Shown here: positions 63,195 through 64,000 of the stretch, in pieces
How the letters are laid out: each line of letters begins with the position of its first letter
Position numbering within the stretch: the stretch's first letter is position 1
NCBI GenBank assembly: GCA_028278405.1
Contig: JANQEK010000022.1
Span: 1 to 64,000 of the forward strand
Source of the DNA: Nitrospinaceae bacterium
Lineage (GTDB): Bacteria; Nitrospinota; Nitrospinia; Nitrospinales; Nitrospinaceae
DNA length: 64,000 nt
Reading direction: 5' to 3'
Notes under the pieces: generated by a model
What the model saw: only the letters and a program-made list of their open reading frames with translations
Told to the model about the DNA's origin: nothing
The model's database searches: none
Translations under genes and position numbers: made by a program

Positions 63195-64000
63195 ATGAAG
63201 GATATTTTTGGATATCTTTTTCGTCTTCTAATTGGTTCATCTTTCGTGATCCTCTTATTCCCCCCTCCTGCTTCATCAATCACGATTTGCGAAAAACCCA
63301 TTGCCAAAGTAGTTTCCGTACAAGGCAGTATAGAATCCCTACGGGTAGGTGAAACGCAATGGCAACAAGTAAAATTAAATGACACCTTCTGTCCCAGGGA
63401 TAAACTTCGAGCGAACAAAAAAAGTCGTGCAGAGGTTTCACTAGCCAAATCGATTCTTCGCCTTAACGCCAACACAACCCTCATTCTCAAAGATATAAAG
63501 GAAGATCATACCGCTCTAATCGATCTTCTCAATGGAGCAGCCTATTTCTTCAGCCTGGCTCCCAAAAGTCTTGAAGTAGTAACACCCTCTGCCATTGCAG
63601 CTGTCCGTGGCACAGAATTTTTTATAAACGTAGATGACGAAAGGACCCTACTCACTATATTTGAAGGAGAGGTATTAGCTTCCAACCCAACCGGATCCCT
63701 CTCGCTAACAAGTGGGCAGTCAGCTGAAGCTAGACTGGGACAGGCACCCGTTCTGCGGGTGGTGGTGCGTCCCCAGGATGCCGTCCGCTGGACCTTATAC
63801 TACCTGCCGGTTATTGATGTTCATCCGGAAGATTTTCAAGGTGCAATCCAACAATCCATTCAGTCTTATCGAAAAGGAGATCTTAAAGCAGCTTTCGATC
63901 GTCTTGAGAATGTACCCGAGGTTCAGGATCCCAAGTTTTTCACGTACCTGGCATCACTGGAGCTTTCTGTTGGCCAAGTGGATGCCGCCAATAAAAATAT
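63195..64000 (+). CDS. FecR-domain protein, cut by the window end
   Basis: A gene starting at ATG 63195 with GGAG about 7 bp upstream and running off the window, so at least 268 residues. A signal peptide (about 1-28: FGYLFRLLIGSSFVILLFPP, then PASS) precedes a FecR-like domain (about 35-190) with AKVVSVQGSIESLRVG, RAEVSLAKSILRLNANTTLI, LLNGAAYFFS and AIAAVRGTEFFINV. A TPR-like region (SYRKGDLKAAFDRL) begins near the end. FecR-domain proteins of this secreted type are often found beside CHASE2 cyclases, as here. Confidence 0.85.
   Translation, partial: MKDIFGYLFRLLIGSSFVILLFPPPASSITICEKPIAKVVSVQGSIESLRVGETQWQQVKLNDTFCPRDKLRANKKSRAEVSLAKSILRLNANTTLILKDIKEDHTALIDLLNGAAYFFSLAPKSLEVVTPSAIAAVRGTEFFINVDDERTLLTIFEGEVLASNPTGSLSLTSGQSAEARLGQAPVLRVVVRPQDAVRWTLYYLPVIDVHPEDFQGAIQQSIQSYRKGDLKAAFDRLENVPEVQDPKFFTYLASLELSVGQVDAANKN

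Noticed and set aside
1-64000. CRISPR arrays, insertion sequences and integrated phage
   Set aside because: No regularly spaced repeats, transposase or integrase other than XerC were seen, and no attachment-site duplications flank the two tRNA genes.

Overview
The window is a dense bacterial chromosome segment of medium G+C with mostly vertical housekeeping genes and one accessory island. Several genes point to a Gram-negative, probably chemolithotrophic lineage: a type II DMSO-reductase-family gamma-subunit-like heme protein (14023-14844), lipoproteins, MBOAT/SGNH envelope acetylation genes and sigma-54 regulation. The mix of hslVU, argB, hrcA-grpE, ilvD, speA, lysA and an NxrC-like protein would fit a Nitrospinota-like nitrite oxidiser, but this is inference from content and not a phylogenetic result.

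Layout. 1-4,000: small secreted and hypothetical genes, a tail-anchored coiled-coil protein and a XerC-type recombinase. 4,100-14,000: hslV-hslU-argB, then hrcA-grpE-mutM-radical SAM-ilvD and a conserved hypothetical gene. 14,000-26,500: the NxrC-like heme protein, an M16 peptidase, dnaE, alanine dehydrogenase, an LRR protein, a 38-residue membrane protein, two tandem ankyrin lipoproteins and the N-degron leucyltransferase bpt. 26,700-33,100: a glycosyltransferase, then a respiratory-type operon (PCYCGC-motif protein, TlpA thioredoxin, His/Met-rich membrane protein, cytochrome b, glutaredoxin), an FMN split-barrel protein, pterin dehydratase, YbaK deacylase and a DUF2167-type protein. 33,100-44,600: lysA, speA, an AlgI-type MBOAT with two duplicated SGNH proteins, a glycosyltransferase, suhB-mnmA-rsmD and tRNA-Gln(CTG).

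44,600-55,800 is the most unusual region. Six genes lie on the minus strand in operon-like order, and most match no family I can name. Three of the products carry an N-terminal SPFL-type peptide in an acidic leader: SPFLD at residues 20-24 in two of them and SPFLS at 50-54 in the third. The set includes an OmpA-like domain protein with no visible secretion signal, an HExxH metalloprotease-like protein, and a large protein that joins an acidic leader to a 90-residue cationic amphipathic stretch. A good -24/-12 (sigma-54) promoter lies 99 bp before the first gene. A sigma-54 activator gene without a sensory domain lies directly upstream, with its own -24/-12-like site. I read this as a self-contained, sigma-54-switched operon encoding a set of co-targeted proteins of unknown function. 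No contractile-tail or secretion-channel genes are present in the window.

55,800-64,000: tRNA-Glu(CTC), a CheY-like regulator, a PAS-GAF histidine kinase, a NarL-type regulator, a CHASE2 adenylate cyclase and, divergently, a FecR-domain gene cut by the window end. This is a signalling block beside the sigma-54 operon.
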